Below are positions 45,335 through 57,824 of a stretch of 64,000 bases of DNA, one piece after another. The stretch spans positions 21,730,680-21,794,679 of the forward strand of contig CM070913.1 of NCBI GenBank assembly GCA_036417435.1, written 5' to 3'. The notes under the pieces are model-generated. The model was not told where the DNA came from. It saw nothing but the letters and a program-made list of their open reading frames with translations, and made no database searches. A program made the position numbers and the translations under genes. The DNA is from Inia geoffrensis. Its lineage: Eukaryota; Chordata; Mammalia; Artiodactyla; Iniidae. How positions within the stretch are numbered: position 1 is the stretch's first letter; every line of letters begins with the position of its first letter.

Positions 45335-45500
45335 AGAGAGGCAGGGTGGTGTACTGGGAAGTCTACTGGACTTGAAGTCAGGAGATCCCAGGTCCAGTCC
45401 TTACTCTCCATGACTTCTCAGGACCTTCATGTACTTATTTGGAAAGTGGATCCACTCATCTCTAAGGTCTCTTCCAGCTCTGAGACTGTAGGATCTGCAA
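45335..45500 (-). repeat. MIR-family SINE, antisense, with unusual 3' part
   Basis: 'gtggtgtactgggaagtctactggacttgaagtcaggagatcccaggtccagtcc' is the antisense MIR-type head. The tail 'ctctaaggtctcttccagctctgagactgtaggatc' is the end found in some MIR/THER-like SINEs. Confidence 0.7.
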
Positions 45501-45599
45501 CAGCTCAGAGGCATGGTAAGGTAGATCATGTACTTGATTTTCTAGTTGGACAGGCAACAATGTGCCTAACTCTTAACCATCAAAGACAAATATAGAGGG

Positions 45600-45715
45600 A
45601 TGGAAAGCATTCTCTTCCCTGCCCATTCGCAAGCACTTGATCGTCATTGCCTCTACAGCCTTTCACAGGGCCCAGCACCCAGCAGGTGCTCCATCAATGG
45701 TCACTGAGAGCCACT
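45600..45715 (+). repeat. LINE L2 3' end
   Basis: 'cagggcccagcacccagcaggtgctccatcaatggtcactga' matches the L2 3' end. Confidence 0.6.
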
Positions 45716-45725
45716 GCTGTTGCTA

Positions 45726-45777
45726 CTGATGATAAAGATCATGATGATCATGATGTTGGTAATTATGATGGTGATGG
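45726..45777. repeat. Imperfect (GAT)n/(ATG)n repeat
   Basis: About 50 bp of gat/atg units with substitutions. Confidence 0.75.
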
Positions 45778-46134
45778 ACTGGAGCAGTGAGGCAAGACCG
45801 CAGAAAGCCTGAGAATGTTTCTGCACGTCACACTTTTCCCATCTACTTCCTCTAAGTTCATTTTTTGCTGGCTAACTGGGGTCCAAGGCTATAATAAAGC
45901 AATGAAAGTTATGTGATAGTGGAGGTACTGTCCATGCCAGGATGCCTGGATGCCAGCCTTACTGTATTGCTGAAGTCCTTGCATAAACAGTGTTTCGAAA
46001 CCCTGAATAACCTAGATTTGGGGTTATGTACTGAAGCATATATTATTGTATTCCAACGGATTGTGCTAAAGGGAAGTGCACTAGACCAAAATCAATTAAT
46101 TAGTTAGTTAATTAAAAAAAAACAAAACAGCAAT
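45778..46134. other. Unassigned sequence
   Basis: About 350 bp, no repeat assigned. It ends at the TSD of the L1 3' end. Confidence 0.45.
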
Positions 46135-46148
46135 AAACAGAACATTGA

Positions 46149-46209
46149 GCACAGGGAGCTATATTCAATATCCTGTAATAAACCATAATGCAAAAGAATA
46201 TGAAAAGGA

Positions 46210-46242
<33 letters not shown>

Positions 46243-46329
46243 CACACACAAATAACTGAATCACTTTGCTGTATACCAAAAACTAATACAACACTATAAA
46301 TCAACTATACTTCAGTAAAAAAAAAAAAA
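46149..46329 (+). mobile_element. L1 3' end, very short copy with internal CA repeat
   Basis: 'gcacagggagctatattcaatatcctgtaataaaccataatg', a (CA)n at 46212-46240, then 'taactgaatcactttgctgtataccaaaaactaatacaacac' and 'atcaactatacttcagta' plus A-tail. This is a known artiodactyl/cetacean L1 3' end. A 14 bp TSD (aaacagaacattga) lies at 46135-46148 and 46330-46343. Confidence 0.92.
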
Positions 46330-46343
46330 AAACAGAACATTGA

Positions 46344-47569
46344 AAGCATTCCCTGGGGATACTTGGAAACACATGGATCAGGGATACTGGACATCGTTTA
46401 GAGAAGTACTCTGGAAGTTCAGTCTAATATAATTTGGGCATTAAAGGAAGTTTGACCTCACAAGACATCTGAGGCAGGTAAGTAATACTTGGAATCAGTT
46501 ATTTTCTAACAATTTCATGTTAGGAAATATTATATTAGTTTGTATTCTTTGGAGAATTGTATTTAAACTATTCCTGTATATTTCTGGCTCCAAAAAATTG
46601 TGTCTCTTCACCCTAGAGATGATATCTTCTCTTTCTTTTGTGTCCCTCAGACAATGAGTAGTTAATGACTATATTTTGAACACATAATTGAAAGAAGAAA
46701 TCTCACCAGTTTAAAATTGAGATGCCAAGTCCCTTTTCATATTCCAAATAAATCAGTGTAAGAACTAGAAAAACATCTCTCAACTCACTTAAATCCCATT
46801 CTATTTGTTTTTTGCTTCCATTTATCAATTCCAGAAAATATCTGTCATGAGTTCATGAGTCTTGTCTATTTGCTGCTAAATTGCTTTGCCTAATTACCTG
46901 TAGCAATGATTATGAGCAGTCTCTGTGGTTCTGAAATAAACTATATTTACAGTAAGAATATCATGCTTTTTTTGCATAACTGTCTCATAATTTATTGTTG
47001 GGCTAATTTTCAAAATTCTTATAGATATGAAGACAGCATAATTTTTGAGACTGCACTGTATTTTATTAGCAAGTCTCGACTCTCTCAGACCTTTCAAAAA
47101 TAATAAGATAATAACCAATCAACCAAATATTTAGTGAACAGGTTAAGTCTGAAAGCCAAGTTTCCTGAATTTCCAGTCCTGGGGCAAACTACTACTATGT
47201 AATATAGTCAGAAGCTTTCTCGTAATAAATACATTAAAGACATAAATTAGAAAATGCTCATTAGAATTAGTGGTGACAACAATATTGCTTGGGATACAAA
47301 CCGTCTAACCTACTGCCCTATAATCCCTAGCCCTCTATTCTGGTTAGGGAAAAAGTCCTCACTTGTGTTCTTATTGGTTTATGAGTAATTATTAATGCTG
47401 AGAGAATGTTTGCTCCTTACATAGCCATTAAGTAACAAGCTCAGTGAAATTATATTTCCAAATTTTCCTTTATTCACAGGTTTTCCTCCCCGTACCTAGT
47501 TTTCCAAAGTGATTACAAATGAAAATCATTTCAATACCTTGTTTCCATGCTTTACAAGTGTTCAAAGAA
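46344..47569. other. Unassigned 1.2 kb AT-rich sequence
   Basis: No transposon body or exon recognised. Confidence 0.45.
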
Positions 47570-47655
47570 GAGTCAACATTTATTGAGAACCACTGATATA
47601 CCAAGCACTGTGATTTACAAATACAATCTGAATTAATTGTAATCCTTGAATGAAA
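47570..47655 (+). repeat. MIR SINE 5' fragment
   Basis: 'gtcaacatttattgagaaccactgatataccaagcactgtgattt' is the MIR head ('taacatttattgagcgcttactatgtgccaggcactgt') with substitutions. Confidence 0.65.
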
Positions 47656-48479
47656 GAAAAATGGCGGCAAACAGCAAATGTGATGTGCCATGATTTAAAT
47701 GCTTTTGTTCTCAGTGGTTTCTTCTTTGCAGTGCCTCAGGATAGCAACTAAATTTGAGATTCTTTTCAACTTACATTCTGTTGGTGGTAAATGAAAAGGA
47801 AAACTTCAACTTACAAACTAAAGGTTTTAGTCCTAAGCGCAAATATGTTATAACAAATGTCCCTTCAAGAAAGAGTCTCTAAAAAAGGATTTTCTCCTCA
47901 AAGTAGGAAAAATAGGTATCCAGACACATTCAAAGCTGATGGCTCTTATACTGAAGTAGAAAGATTTCAACTTAGAACCTGGAGTTGTTAACTTATTTTG
48001 ATGTGTTTTTAAGAGAGATTTAGAAGAAACTCATAGAGTTTCTTTGATACACAATGTGGTTTAGACAGAGTTTTGAAGACTCCCATGTAAATTAACCAAA
48101 CCCATATAGAATAAATCTTAAAAAAATATACACAAGGTTAAATAATTGCTTTGAACCAAATTAAAAATGTTTGGGACAACATCCGTGACAATTTTCTCCA
48201 AGTTCTCCATCCAGCTTTGAGAATTTAAAATCACATTTGAAATTTTATAAAAGTTCTTAAAATTGGTTCAGAGTCCTGCCAAAAGTCCTATATACTTTCT
48301 TTAGCTCAATTCTGGCCTTCCACCATCTTGAACAGAATTCCACTCAATAAATAATCAATCAATCAAGTTGGTCACAGAAGTTGCTTTTTATAATGTGGGC
48401 TTCCAGGAAACCTATGGATTTCCATGTTCACATTTTAAACTGATATACATCAGGAGAGAGTGCTTAACAAGATCCTTTC
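47656..48479. other. Unassigned sequence
   Basis: About 820 bp, AT-rich, no repeat or gene recognised. Confidence 0.45.
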
Positions 48480-49650
48480 AACCCTACCTCACGCTATATA
48501 TTGTACAAAAATTAACTAAAAATGAATCTTCTACGAAAATGTAAGAGTGAAAACTATAAAACTCTCAGAAGAGAATATAGAAGCAGTCCTTTCTGACCTT
48601 ACATTAAGTAATGATTTCTTAGACATGACACCAAAAGCATAGGTAACAAAAGAAAAAAATAGGCAAACTGAACTTTGCCAAAATTTTAAAAATTTGTGCT
48701 TCAAAAGATGCCATCAATAAAGTGAAAAAACAGCCCACAAAATGGGGGAAAACATTTGCAGATCATAAGACTTCTAAGGGACTTGTGTCCAGAATATATA
48801 AAGAACTCTTACCACTCAACAATAAAAAGAAAATCTAATTTTAAAAAGGGGCCAAGAATTTGAATAGACATTTCTCCAAATAAGATATATGAATGGCCAA
48901 TAAGCACATAAAAAGATGCTCAACATCATTAGTCATGTGATTAGGGGAATGTACATCAAAACCACAAGAGATGCCACTTCAAACCTAGTAGAATATCTAA
49001 AACTAAAAAGACAGATAGTATGTTTTAGTGAAGATGTAGAGAAATGGGCACCTTCATCCACTGCTGGTGGAAATGTAAAATAAGACAGCTGCTTTGGAAA
49101 ATAACCTGGCAGTTTCTTAAAATGTTAAACATAGAGTTACCATGTGACCCAGAAATTTCATTCCTCAGTATATACCCAAGAGAATTGAAAATCTGTCTAT
49201 ACAAAACACTGTACATAAATGTTCAGAGTAGAATTATGGATAATAGCCCCAAATTAGAAACACCCCAATGTTCACCAATTGATGGGTGGATAAACAAAAT
49301 ACTGTACATCCCTACATGCTACAACATGAATGAACTTTGGAAACATTACGCTAAGTGAAAGAAGCCTATCACAAAAGACTACATATTGAATGATTCATTC
49401 CATTCATATGAAATACCCAGACTAGACAAATCACAGAAATAAAAAGGACATTAATAAATTTCCAGGAAATGGTGTTAGGGGAGAATGGAGAGTGACTGCC
49501 AATGAGCATGGGGTGCTGAAGATGTTTTGAAATTAGGTGGTGATGACAGTTGTACAACATAGTAAATACACTAAAATCCACTGAGTTATATACTTTAAAA
49601 AGGTTAATTTTATGGTATGTGAATATTTCAATAAGCTATTTTTTTAAAAA
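48480..49650 (+). mobile_element. L1M copy: ORF2 C-terminal part and 3'UTR
   Basis: Continuous L1: 'gtgaaaactataaaactctcagaagagaatatag', 'gacaccaaaagcataggtaacaaaag', 'caaaagatgccatcaataaagtg', 'gggccaagaatttgaatagacatttctcc', 'gctcaacatcattagtcatgtg', 'gctggtggaaatgtaaaa', then a 3'UTR ending 'actgagttatatactttaaaaaggttaatttta'. One of the longest single L1 pieces here. Frames are broken, and no usable element remains. Confidence 0.92.
49044..49358 (+). pseudogene. L1 ORF2 C-terminal remnant
   Basis: A 104-codon open stretch inside the L1M copy at 48480-49650. Its translation contains HCWWKC followed by LLWKITWQFLKMLNIELP and CDPEISFLSIYP. This is the conserved C-terminal Cys-region pattern of L1 ORF2 (HCWW-C-K...LWK...W-FL...IE-P-DP...IYP). 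The reverse transcriptase and endonuclease domains are absent from this piece and the rest of the ORF is frame-shifted, so it cannot make a working protein. Its neighbours are only L1 sequence. Confidence 0.9.
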
Positions 49651-51264
49651 AGACTCTCTTCTAACAATAGTTCTTTCTATATTGTATATAGAATGAGGGT
49701 GAGGGCAAGGGTGGTGGGTTCACAGATTTATACAGACAGCAGTTTTTACAACACTGCCTCTTAGGACAATAAACTGGTTAACTCAGGGCAGAGGGAAGGT
49801 GTTTAATCAGTCAAGCGTGATACATGGCATTAATACCATCAACTCGTGGAGCAAATGTTCATCTTATAATTGGTTGCCATTGCACTCCAGAGACACAATC
49901 TTTATTTGAAAGTCAATGGAAAGCCTCTATTCTTAACATCTGCTAAGACAGTAGTGAAAGCCTCTGGTACTGCTATTTCCAAGGAGCCCCAAGAGAAGCC
50001 AAATCAGATAAATATCAACTTCAATTAGGCTACCCTGGATATAGTTCACCCCCTCTCCCCCTCTCAGCTTTAGCTTTCTTTGCGTCATTTCCCCATGCAG
50101 AATTATACATACAACCATTGAATTTAAAAGGGAGACATCCAGTAAGTCAGAACAATAATTTAAATCATTTGGGGAAAAACTTTTAGTAATTATAATCATT
50201 TTTAAATGAAAATGGTATTTTTATTTTAGATATTATTTTAGACATTTGGTAAAATACTTATGTGAAACTTTGAGGAAAACATAAAGAAACTGAGTTTTCA
50301 TCAACCCCATCATTCTAAGATTTTATAATTATATATATATATATACACACACAGTGTCAAGAAGATGCTATATACTCAACTATATGGAATACACAGAAGT
50401 ATCTGACTATGTGACCTCTTTAATCAAGGAACTAAATGTATAGTTCCAGAAGCAAGACTACAGCACGTGAAACCATAGCATACTATGTAACTAGGTGCTG
50501 AAATGACCAATTTAATCCACCTTTCCTTGCGAATGTTAGCCGCTAAGAGGTAATGGAATAAATCAAGTCCTTCATTGTCTATGAAGACATCGTCCTTTGG
50601 ATAAGTCCCCCAAATGTGGAGTTAGTGTGTGTGAATTTTAACTCATCAAAGCAGGGATGTGAGTGTTCAAGAAAGCCATAGGCACTGTTAGGTCATCTGT
50701 ATGAGTCAGGAACACAGCTGTATAGTAAAATCGGTTGGTCTGTTAGTGCAATGCACCTGTCTTTCAGTTTAAGAACCTGTCGTTTGGTCTAACAATAATC
50801 TATAGAACAAGTCCCAAAAGAACCAAAGATATTTTCCAAGGCTCAGCTACACCTCCCAAATGGGAAGCACAGCTCAAAGAGAAATGCCATAATGAGGGAT
50901 CCTACATTTTCCCCAAGAGCAACATGTTAAATTCTCCCATTCCCTACTGACGATCGCTGCTCAAATGTTTCCTTCTGAGGTAATTCCCTGGAAGTGTGTT
51001 TGCACGGCCAGTCTCCATGGCTAACACATACACACACTCAGAGCTGGGAAGCATACAGAACAGATCTGAGGTCATTAGAAGCTAAAACTACGGAACCCTC
51101 ACACTTGCCCCGGAGCAAGTGTCCTCTAGCAGAAGTGTCAAAGGGATTATAACATGAACCAAACAGCCAGTCTACTCATTAGTATCTTGTGCTTTATGGA
51201 TACCAAAAGAATAGATGATTACCTCATGCACTATACTTTCAGAAAGGAAGGGGCTTCATTTTAT
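49651..51264. other. Unassigned 1.6 kb
   Basis: No transposon body recognised. Contains a (TA)n(CA)n at 50328-50353. The minus-strand frame 49933-50199 has no domain. Confidence 0.4.
50328..50353. repeat. (TA)n(CA)n microsatellite
   Basis: Short alternating tract. Confidence 0.8.
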
Positions 51265-52600
51265 TTGGTCTTCTGTTTATTCCAGAAGCATTTATCAAGT
51301 TCCTTCTGTGTGCCAGGCAGTGGGACGTAAAGATGAATAAGACAATCCTGGCCTCAGGAAGTTCACAGCTGAGTGAGGAAGAGAGACATGGGAATAATAA
51401 TTATCGTGCATTGTCATAAGGGTTTAATAAAGATATGTGTAAGTGGTTATGAGAACCGTGTCTCACATCACTGTGGGTTAGGGACATCTTCCCAGAAGGG
51501 ATAATGCTCTAATGCAGTTTTGAAGGAAGATCTGGAGATTGCCAGGCAGAACAATGAGCAGGGTACACCCCAGGAAGAGAAAACTGCAGGTACATGTACG
51601 GAAGCATGTAGGCAAGAAAGGGCACAAACAGGAACCAAAGGTTGCATGGGGGGGGGGGGGCAGGTAATAATGCAAATGAGATTGGGAATATGCAAATGAG
51701 GGTCAGATTGAAAACTGCCCTGACTTTGCCCAAAGAATTGACACTTTGCTTTGAAATCACTGGGGTACCGTTCAAGGATTTTTAACCGGAGAATGACATA
51801 ACTAAGGGATTTTTCCCCTTTAGTTTAGTGTCACTTTGTTTTTAAAGTCTACCTTGATGACATGCAGGCTGGGTGTGGATTACATCAGAGGTGGGTGAAA
51901 ATGAAGGCAAGAGACATTAGGGACAGGGTTCTAGGCATTCAGGGAAAAGGTAGTGAGAACAGAAATGAGGCCACAGGAAATGGAATGGAAATAATTGGGT
52001 ATATTCAAGAGATAGTTAGGAGTACAATCAACCAGGCCACAGACGTGAAAGACAGAGAGGAAGGGATTAATTCCAAGAGTTTCCCTGATGAAGGGGATGA
52101 ATAAAGGAAAATGTTTTGGGGAGAAAATAAATTCTGTTGTTGACACGTTGCATTTGAGATATACAGAAAGCCACTGGAAACATGATTCTGGACTTCAGAA
52201 AGGTGTGTCATTCAAAATGTGCATTTGAGGCCTGATAGCATATTCCAGACATTGGAATAAACGAAGATGTCCAGGGAATGCTAAGAATAGACAAGCCTAG
52301 GGAATATCAATGTGTAAGGAGAAGGCAGAGAGAAAGGAGCCAGTGGAGGAGCCTGAAAAGGTACAGTCAGAGAGTTTGAACAGAGGCAGGAGACAGCATT
52401 GGACAGAAGCAAGGGAAAGGGGTGGCCTTAAAGCCACAGGAATAGAGAGTGTCAAATAGTGCCAGTGAGTGTTACCTACTCTTGTAGTAAGTGGGAAATT
52501 CAGCCAGACAAGGAGGCAATTAAAGTAGATGGAAAGGTAAGGGAATGCTTTTGTTTGGTTTGTTATCTGAAGAGATGGGAAAGGCCAAAGGAAATGGGAG
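51265..52600 (-). mobile_element. Long LINE L2 copy with RT remnant
   Basis: About 1.3 kb of antisense L2 in order. It begins with 'agcatttatcaagttccttctgtgtgccaggcagtggg' and 'agatgaataagacaatcctggcctcaggaagttcacagctgagtg'. It then runs through 'aaggatttttaaccggagaatgacataac', 'caagagatagttagga' and 'gagatatacagaaagccactgg'. Near 52440-52465 the minus strand reads LFDTL in place of the AAFDTV motif of the L2 reverse transcriptase. Includes a G13 run at 51648-51660. Many stops; non-functional. Confidence 0.85.
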
Positions 52601-52691
52601 AAGTTGCAGACACTATGTAGTTAAGAAGAAAAGGTACACAAATCACACAGCCTTAAATGTAAAATAAATATATATTATAAAATATAAAATA

Positions 52692-52871
52692 GGGCTTCCC
52701 TGGTGACGCCGTGGTTGAGAGTCCGCCCGCCGATGCAGGGGACACGGGTTCGTGCCCCAGTCCGGGAAGATCCCACAGGCCGCGGAGCGGCTGGACCCGT
52801 GAGCCATGGCCACTGAGCCTGCACGTCTGGAGCCTGTGCTCCGCAATGGGAGAGGCCACAGCAGTGAGAGG
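52692..52871 (+). mobile_element. CHR-2-like SINE lacking its A-tail
   Basis: Complete 5' end and body ('gggcttccctggtgacgccgtggttgagag'), but the copy stops at 'cagtgagagg' and unique sequence follows at once: no 'cccgcgtaccgc', no A-tail and no matching TSD with the left flank. A later deletion probably removed the 3' end and the right TSD. Confidence 0.95.
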
Positions 52872-53884
52872 TCAGACAAGGTTTCAGAAAGACATGAAGT
52901 ATATGCAGTCCTCCTTAGGATGGACTCTGTGTTCCCTCTTCACTTCTATCTCCAAATTAAGTGCCTTTGGAGGTAATCGTGCTGTATCTTCCTTGGATTG
53001 ATCTTCCCTTCTTATTTATAATCATATTTACATGATAATACCGTTACCTATAATGAAGGTTTACGGCAAGGAAGAAATGACTGAAGGCAAGTAGCAGAGT
53101 GCCAGTTAGTATTGAAAGCCTCTTGTTTTTATTGCCAGGCATCCAATGAATGTCTCTTTTGTAAACCAGCCAAGTGTGCAGCAAGACCATCTTCTACCCT
53201 ACATTCTCCATGATGGATTGTATGTGCTGGGAAAATGTAGAGATGCTCTCCTCAAGGCTATTTTAAGAACTGTTCTTATAACATGGTTCATCAGGTATTA
53301 AACTAGGTAGAATAAATACAAGGAAATTTTCTCTCATGGAGTTTTTTCTCCACTGCTGTCAGCTTGGTGAAGAGCATCATAAATCACTGTGACAGCTCTA
53401 GTGGCTGCTCTAGAGTTGTTCTGACAAAATGGAGAGTTAGAAATTTGTTTGTAATTCACAAAATATTGTCTCATTTCTACTCCTTGTGGTAATTGTACTC
53501 AGATTTGCTAATAACACATATATCCAAGAAGTGGGGAAGGAAGAGCGAGGTTGTGTTAGCAAGGATACATATCCTTTTCTGAATGTTGATGGGGCTAGGT
53601 AAGTTAATAGAATAGGAAGTGCCGATGTGATCGAAAACAATTCCCACTAAATAGTATTGATACTGCTATTATTAATAGTAATTGATAATACACTACATTT
53701 TGGATACTATATTATAGAACATTTTTTATACATCACAACTCTTAGAATTCTCATATCAAATCCTTTTTACACATTTGGACCACATCGTACTTATTGCTTC
53801 CTTGATCTGTGTGCAAAAAGGATACTGTTCTCTGATGGGCACTGCCAGTGTGCATGTTGTAGCCCTTACTGTATTCAAATACTA
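52872..53884. other. Unassigned 1 kb
   Basis: No gene or transposon recognised. Confidence 0.45.
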
Positions 53885-54058
53885 ATCATAGCTCACTTTG
53901 AGAACTTACGATGTGCCAGGCTCTGCTCTAAGCTCTTTATATTAAATCTATGTGGGAAAAATATTATAATCTCCATATTAGGGATGATAAATCTGAGGCA
54001 TTGAGAGGTTAAGGAACTTTCCCAAGGTCAGGTACCTTATAAGTGGCAGGGGTAATGG
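53885..54058 (+). repeat. MIR SINE
   Basis: 'atagctcactttgagaacttacgatgtgccaggctctgctctaagctctttatatt', 'gataaatctgaggcattgagaggttaaggaactttcccaaggtcaggtacc'. Clear MIR in sense. Confidence 0.85.
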
Positions 54059-54172
54059 CCCTGTACATGGATTATTTCATTTAATTTTCACCATAATCCA
54101 TATTAGTACCCTATTAGCTATTAACATCCTCCCATTTTTTATAGATTCAAAAGATGGAGTTTAGAGTTATAT
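54059..54172 (+). repeat. Second MIR-like fragment in tandem
   Basis: 'tacatggattatttcatttaattttcaccataatcc...gtaccctattagctattaacatcctcc' is a second copy of the MIR centre, same orientation, directly after the first. Confidence 0.6.
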
Positions 54173-54650
54173 AACAGAGACAGAATCAAGTCAGTTTAAA
54201 GTGACATTCTGTACATATGGAACTAATAATGATAAACAGGTAGCTTATATAGTATAATTAAGAAACTGAAGGCATTTCCACATAATGAATACTTTAGATG
54301 ACTGACTCTTACACAGTTAATTTCTCAACCATTTATTTGAAAGTTAATTTATTTTGGAAGTGATCTTTCTGTAAAGAATATGTAATTCCTTGATGGTTAA
54401 CATACTATATAGATTACTTTGGACGTATAAGATAGTTTTATAAACTTCAGTTCTGTTGCTAAAATACATGGCCCTTAAAGATTCTAGTCCTGCATGGACT
54501 AGACTACTCCAGCATACTCTTCTCTTTACTTTCTGCTTCTCCTCATATGAAGACTGATAGTTATTGCTCATAGTCTGCTATGGACTTGAAAATCAAACAT
54601 TTCAGAATTGTGATTACAGTATAAATAGATGCCCAATAAAGCTTGGGAAC

Positions 54651-54694
<44 letters not shown>

Positions 54695-55439
54695 AATAAA
54701 TATTTCTAAAAACTCAGCAATTCACTACTAGTAAAATTATAAACAACATGTTGACAAAAGAGCAAATTTTAAAATATTTATACTGAAAGGAGAGAAACTA
54801 AGGAAACCTGAACGTCAGAAGTTGTTCATCCATTTAACACATATTTGTTGACTGCCTCCAATGAGACAGCCATTCTTATTTTGGTCAATATAAAGTCAAC
54901 ACTTGAAAATGGTTTGAATTTCCGTATGAAAGACATAATATTCATATTGTAATAAAAATAAAATTCAAAGATATTGTCTGTGCCAAAGACACTTACAAAG
55001 GAAAATACCTTGGCAACTTTGAAAATTAAAGGAAGGTTGAGATATTTCAAGCAAAGGCTAAGAAAAAGGAAGTCAGGGAGAAATGGGAAACTCAGGCAGA
55101 GCAGAAAAGTCACTGAATAGGGTTAATAGGGTAACTTTATATTGATGACAATTATAATACATATAGCAGGAATAAGAGTTATAAACCATTATATATCATA
55201 TGATACTGTTTCAGGAAACATAAGGGAAACACAACCGTCTTCTACTACCTTACCCCTTAGCACCACTTGGACACAGCAACAAGAGGGAAATCTGCCCCGC
55301 GGCGAGGTCAGTGAGCGTGGCCTGTGCCCCACATGACTGGCAAAGCCCAGGAAGACCTGCAACATCCATCCTCCCTTAAGTCAGGCTTCCTGACTATGCT
55401 GATCCCACTTTAAACAGTCAGTAGTACAAAGAGCCCTAG
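54173..55439. other. Unassigned 1.3 kb with (TA)n and an L2 trace
   Basis: Includes (TA)n at 54652-54688 and an L2-like antisense trace at 54827-54880 ('cacatatttgttgactgcctcc'). Nothing else recognised. Confidence 0.4.
54652..54688. repeat. (TA)n microsatellite
   Basis: Uninterrupted alternating TA, cruciform-prone. Confidence 0.9.
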
Positions 55440-56600
55440 CCTGTTCCCAGATCAGCCACATAAAAGAACAGTCTTCAAGAAATCAAACTACAGAGGTGTA
55501 TGCTCATACATCTAAGAATCACCAAACATTTCAGAAAGGTAACACAAAGAAAGATGCGCTAAACACAACGCATAGAAGAACTTACAATGGAGGAAACAAA
55601 GTTAATAAAACAATCAGTGCAGGATTTTAATAAAATAAATATATGTATTTTCCTCAGAAGGACATTAAAGAGTATTGCATCTATAGGAAAAACCATCTAT
55701 TAGATATCATGGGAATTAAAAACTTGATTGTTAAAATTTAAACTTAATCCATGGACAAAATAAAATAAGGTGTGTTGCTGGAGAATTAATTAGAGAGAAA
55801 ATTGAAATAAAGACTTCTCTAAACATAGTACCAAAGGAAAAAATAAAGGAGAGAAAGAATAATTAAGAGACATGCATGATATATCCAGAAACTTTAACAT
55901 TGATCTAATAAATCTAGATAGAATAGCAAGAATGAAAAAGAACATTACTAAGCAAATAAAAATAGATATTTTCGGGCTTCCCTGGTGGCGCAGTGGTTGA
56001 GAGTCTGCCTGCCGATGCAGGGGACACGGGTTCGTGCCCCGGTCCGGGAAGATCCCACATGCCGCGGAGCGGCTGGGCCCCTGAGCCATGGCCGCTGAGC
56101 CTGCACGTCCGGAGCCCATGCTCCGCCACGGGAGAGGCCACGGCAGTGAGAGGCCCGTGTAGAGAAAAAAAAAAAAAAAGATATTTTCCCCAAATTTAAG
56201 AAAGACATGAGTTCTTACATTGAAAGTCTCTACCAAATGTTTAGCAGAATGAATTAAAAGCAAAGAAAACTTCCAAACCTAGTCACAATGTAGTGAATTC
56301 GGAAAAATGAAGAAACAGTCTAAAAAGCTTCCCAAGGGGGAAAAAAAAATACAGATTATCCACAGCACAACAGAAATCTGATTTTCATTTGTAATACCAG
56401 ATGCCGAAAGGAAGTGGGGGAAAGCTCTTCCAGGATGCAGAATAAGGGCATCTGAAAAGCCACTCCACTATAAAGGCAATGAGAACACTGGGAAGAAAGG
56501 CATCAAAATCAACATTTTTAGCAATCTAGTTATTAACCAAATGCTTGCTACACTGAGGAGCATTAATTTTTTTTTAAACAGTTGAATCTCCGTAATAACA
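55440..56600 (+). mobile_element. HAL1/L1-like fragment, interrupted by a SINE
   Basis: Diverged sequence resembling the HAL1/L1 ORF1-containing region. Traces include 'aaacatttcagaaaggt', 'aaatttaagaaagacatgagttcttacattgaaagtc', 'cagattatccacagcacaacagaaatctgattttc' and 'gccactccactataaaggcaatgagaac'. Split by the CHR-2 SINE at 55974-56178. The family call is moderate. Confidence 0.5.
55974..56178 (+). mobile_element. CHR-2-like cetacean SINE
   Basis: Complete body and A-tail. A 10 bp TSD (agatattttc) lies at 55964-55973 and 56179-56188. The 3' part reads 'gcccgtgtagag' instead of the usual 'gcccgcgtaccgc'. Confidence 0.95.
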
Positions 56601-56601
56601 G

Positions 56602-57050
56602 TGTATTAGTTTTGCTATTGTTGAGGTAACAAATTACAATAAACTTAGTGGCTTAAAACAACAAAAATTTACGATTTTATTTTTGTAGGTTACAAGTCTG
56701 ACACAGGTCTCACTGATCTAAAACCCAGGTGTCGACGGGGCTGCATTCCTTTCTGGAGGCTCTAAGGGAGAATCTGTTTCTTTGCCTTTTCCAGCCCACA
56801 TTCCTCGGCTCATGGCCCCTATTCCATCTTCAAACCCAGCCACACTGCATCTCTCTGACCCTTCTTCCATACTCACATCTCCCTCTGACACAGGTGAGAA
56901 AAGCTCTCTGCTTTTCAGGACTCATCTGATTAGGTTCTTAGGATACTTTCCCCATCTCAATGTCCGTAATCTTAATGACACTTGCAAGGTCCTTTTTGCC
57001 ACGTAAGATAACATATTCAGAGAATCTAGGGATTAGAGCATGGACATTCT
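56602..57050 (-). mobile_element. MLT1-type MaLR LTR, antisense
   Basis: 'tgtattagttttgctattgttgaggtaacaaattacaataaac', 'gtggcttaaaacaac', 'gctgcattcctttctggaggctctaagggagaatctg', 'ccccatctcaatgtccgtaatcttaatgac', 'gtaagataacatattcagagaatctagggattagagcatggacattc': antisense MLT1 in order. The right end is not sharp. Confidence 0.8.
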
Positions 57051-57773
57051 GCTTAGCACAAACTGAGTTTTGTCATGTTTAAACTTGCTCTGCCCCCATC
57101 TCCTTCTCCCCAGCTCCCCAGACCATGGTAGTCTTGAAAATGACCAGCCTCACACTACTATAGATGTAAAAGCCAGCAGCTTAACAGCCACTAAAGAGGG
57201 GCAAGACAGATTTGGAACTTCCTCAAAGCTCATCCCCAAATAATTGTCCCTGCTTGGCCTGTCTGGCAGCTCCCTGGAAAAAACCCATTCTCAGGGCTTG
57301 TCTTTATTTAAACGAATTCTGATCTCCCTCAGTGAGAACGACTCTATACCCAGAGCATTGTCAACAACAAGCCAATGCCTGAGGCAGCATAACAGCTGGG
57401 ACAAACAAGAGGCTGACTAAAAAGTGTGAAAGGAAAATATGGGGATGAAGATGTTTTTACTGGACTTTGAAAAGTTCCAATATATTCTTGAGACTCTAGA
57501 AAGCCACACCCATTTGCAGGGCTGTGTGCATGCCCAAGAAAGACCTGAGAGGACTGTAATCTCTCCCTTTGGGCTGTCCTTGAGGTTGGGAGAGTTCTTG
57601 GTTGAAGATACTTAAGAAAATTTCTGTCCAGTCATTAGCTGACCACTAAACTATTCAAGCAGAGAATTCACTGGCCATACAAAACAAAGAATATAGACTT
57701 TACAGAATTAGTCCAAGAAAGTCACTAAAAAACACAGAGTAGTGGCAACAACAATAGACCCTGGGGTGAGGAA

Positions 57774-57776
<3 letters not shown>

Positions 57777-57823
<47 letters not shown>
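57777..57823. repeat. (GT)n microsatellite
   Basis: About 23 uninterrupted GT units inside L1 5' sequence. Confidence 0.95.

Positions 57824-57824
<1 letters not shown>

Noticed and set aside
55260..55340. GC-rich patch with several CpG as a CpG island
   Set aside because: Far too short, and the surrounding sequence is CpG-poor.
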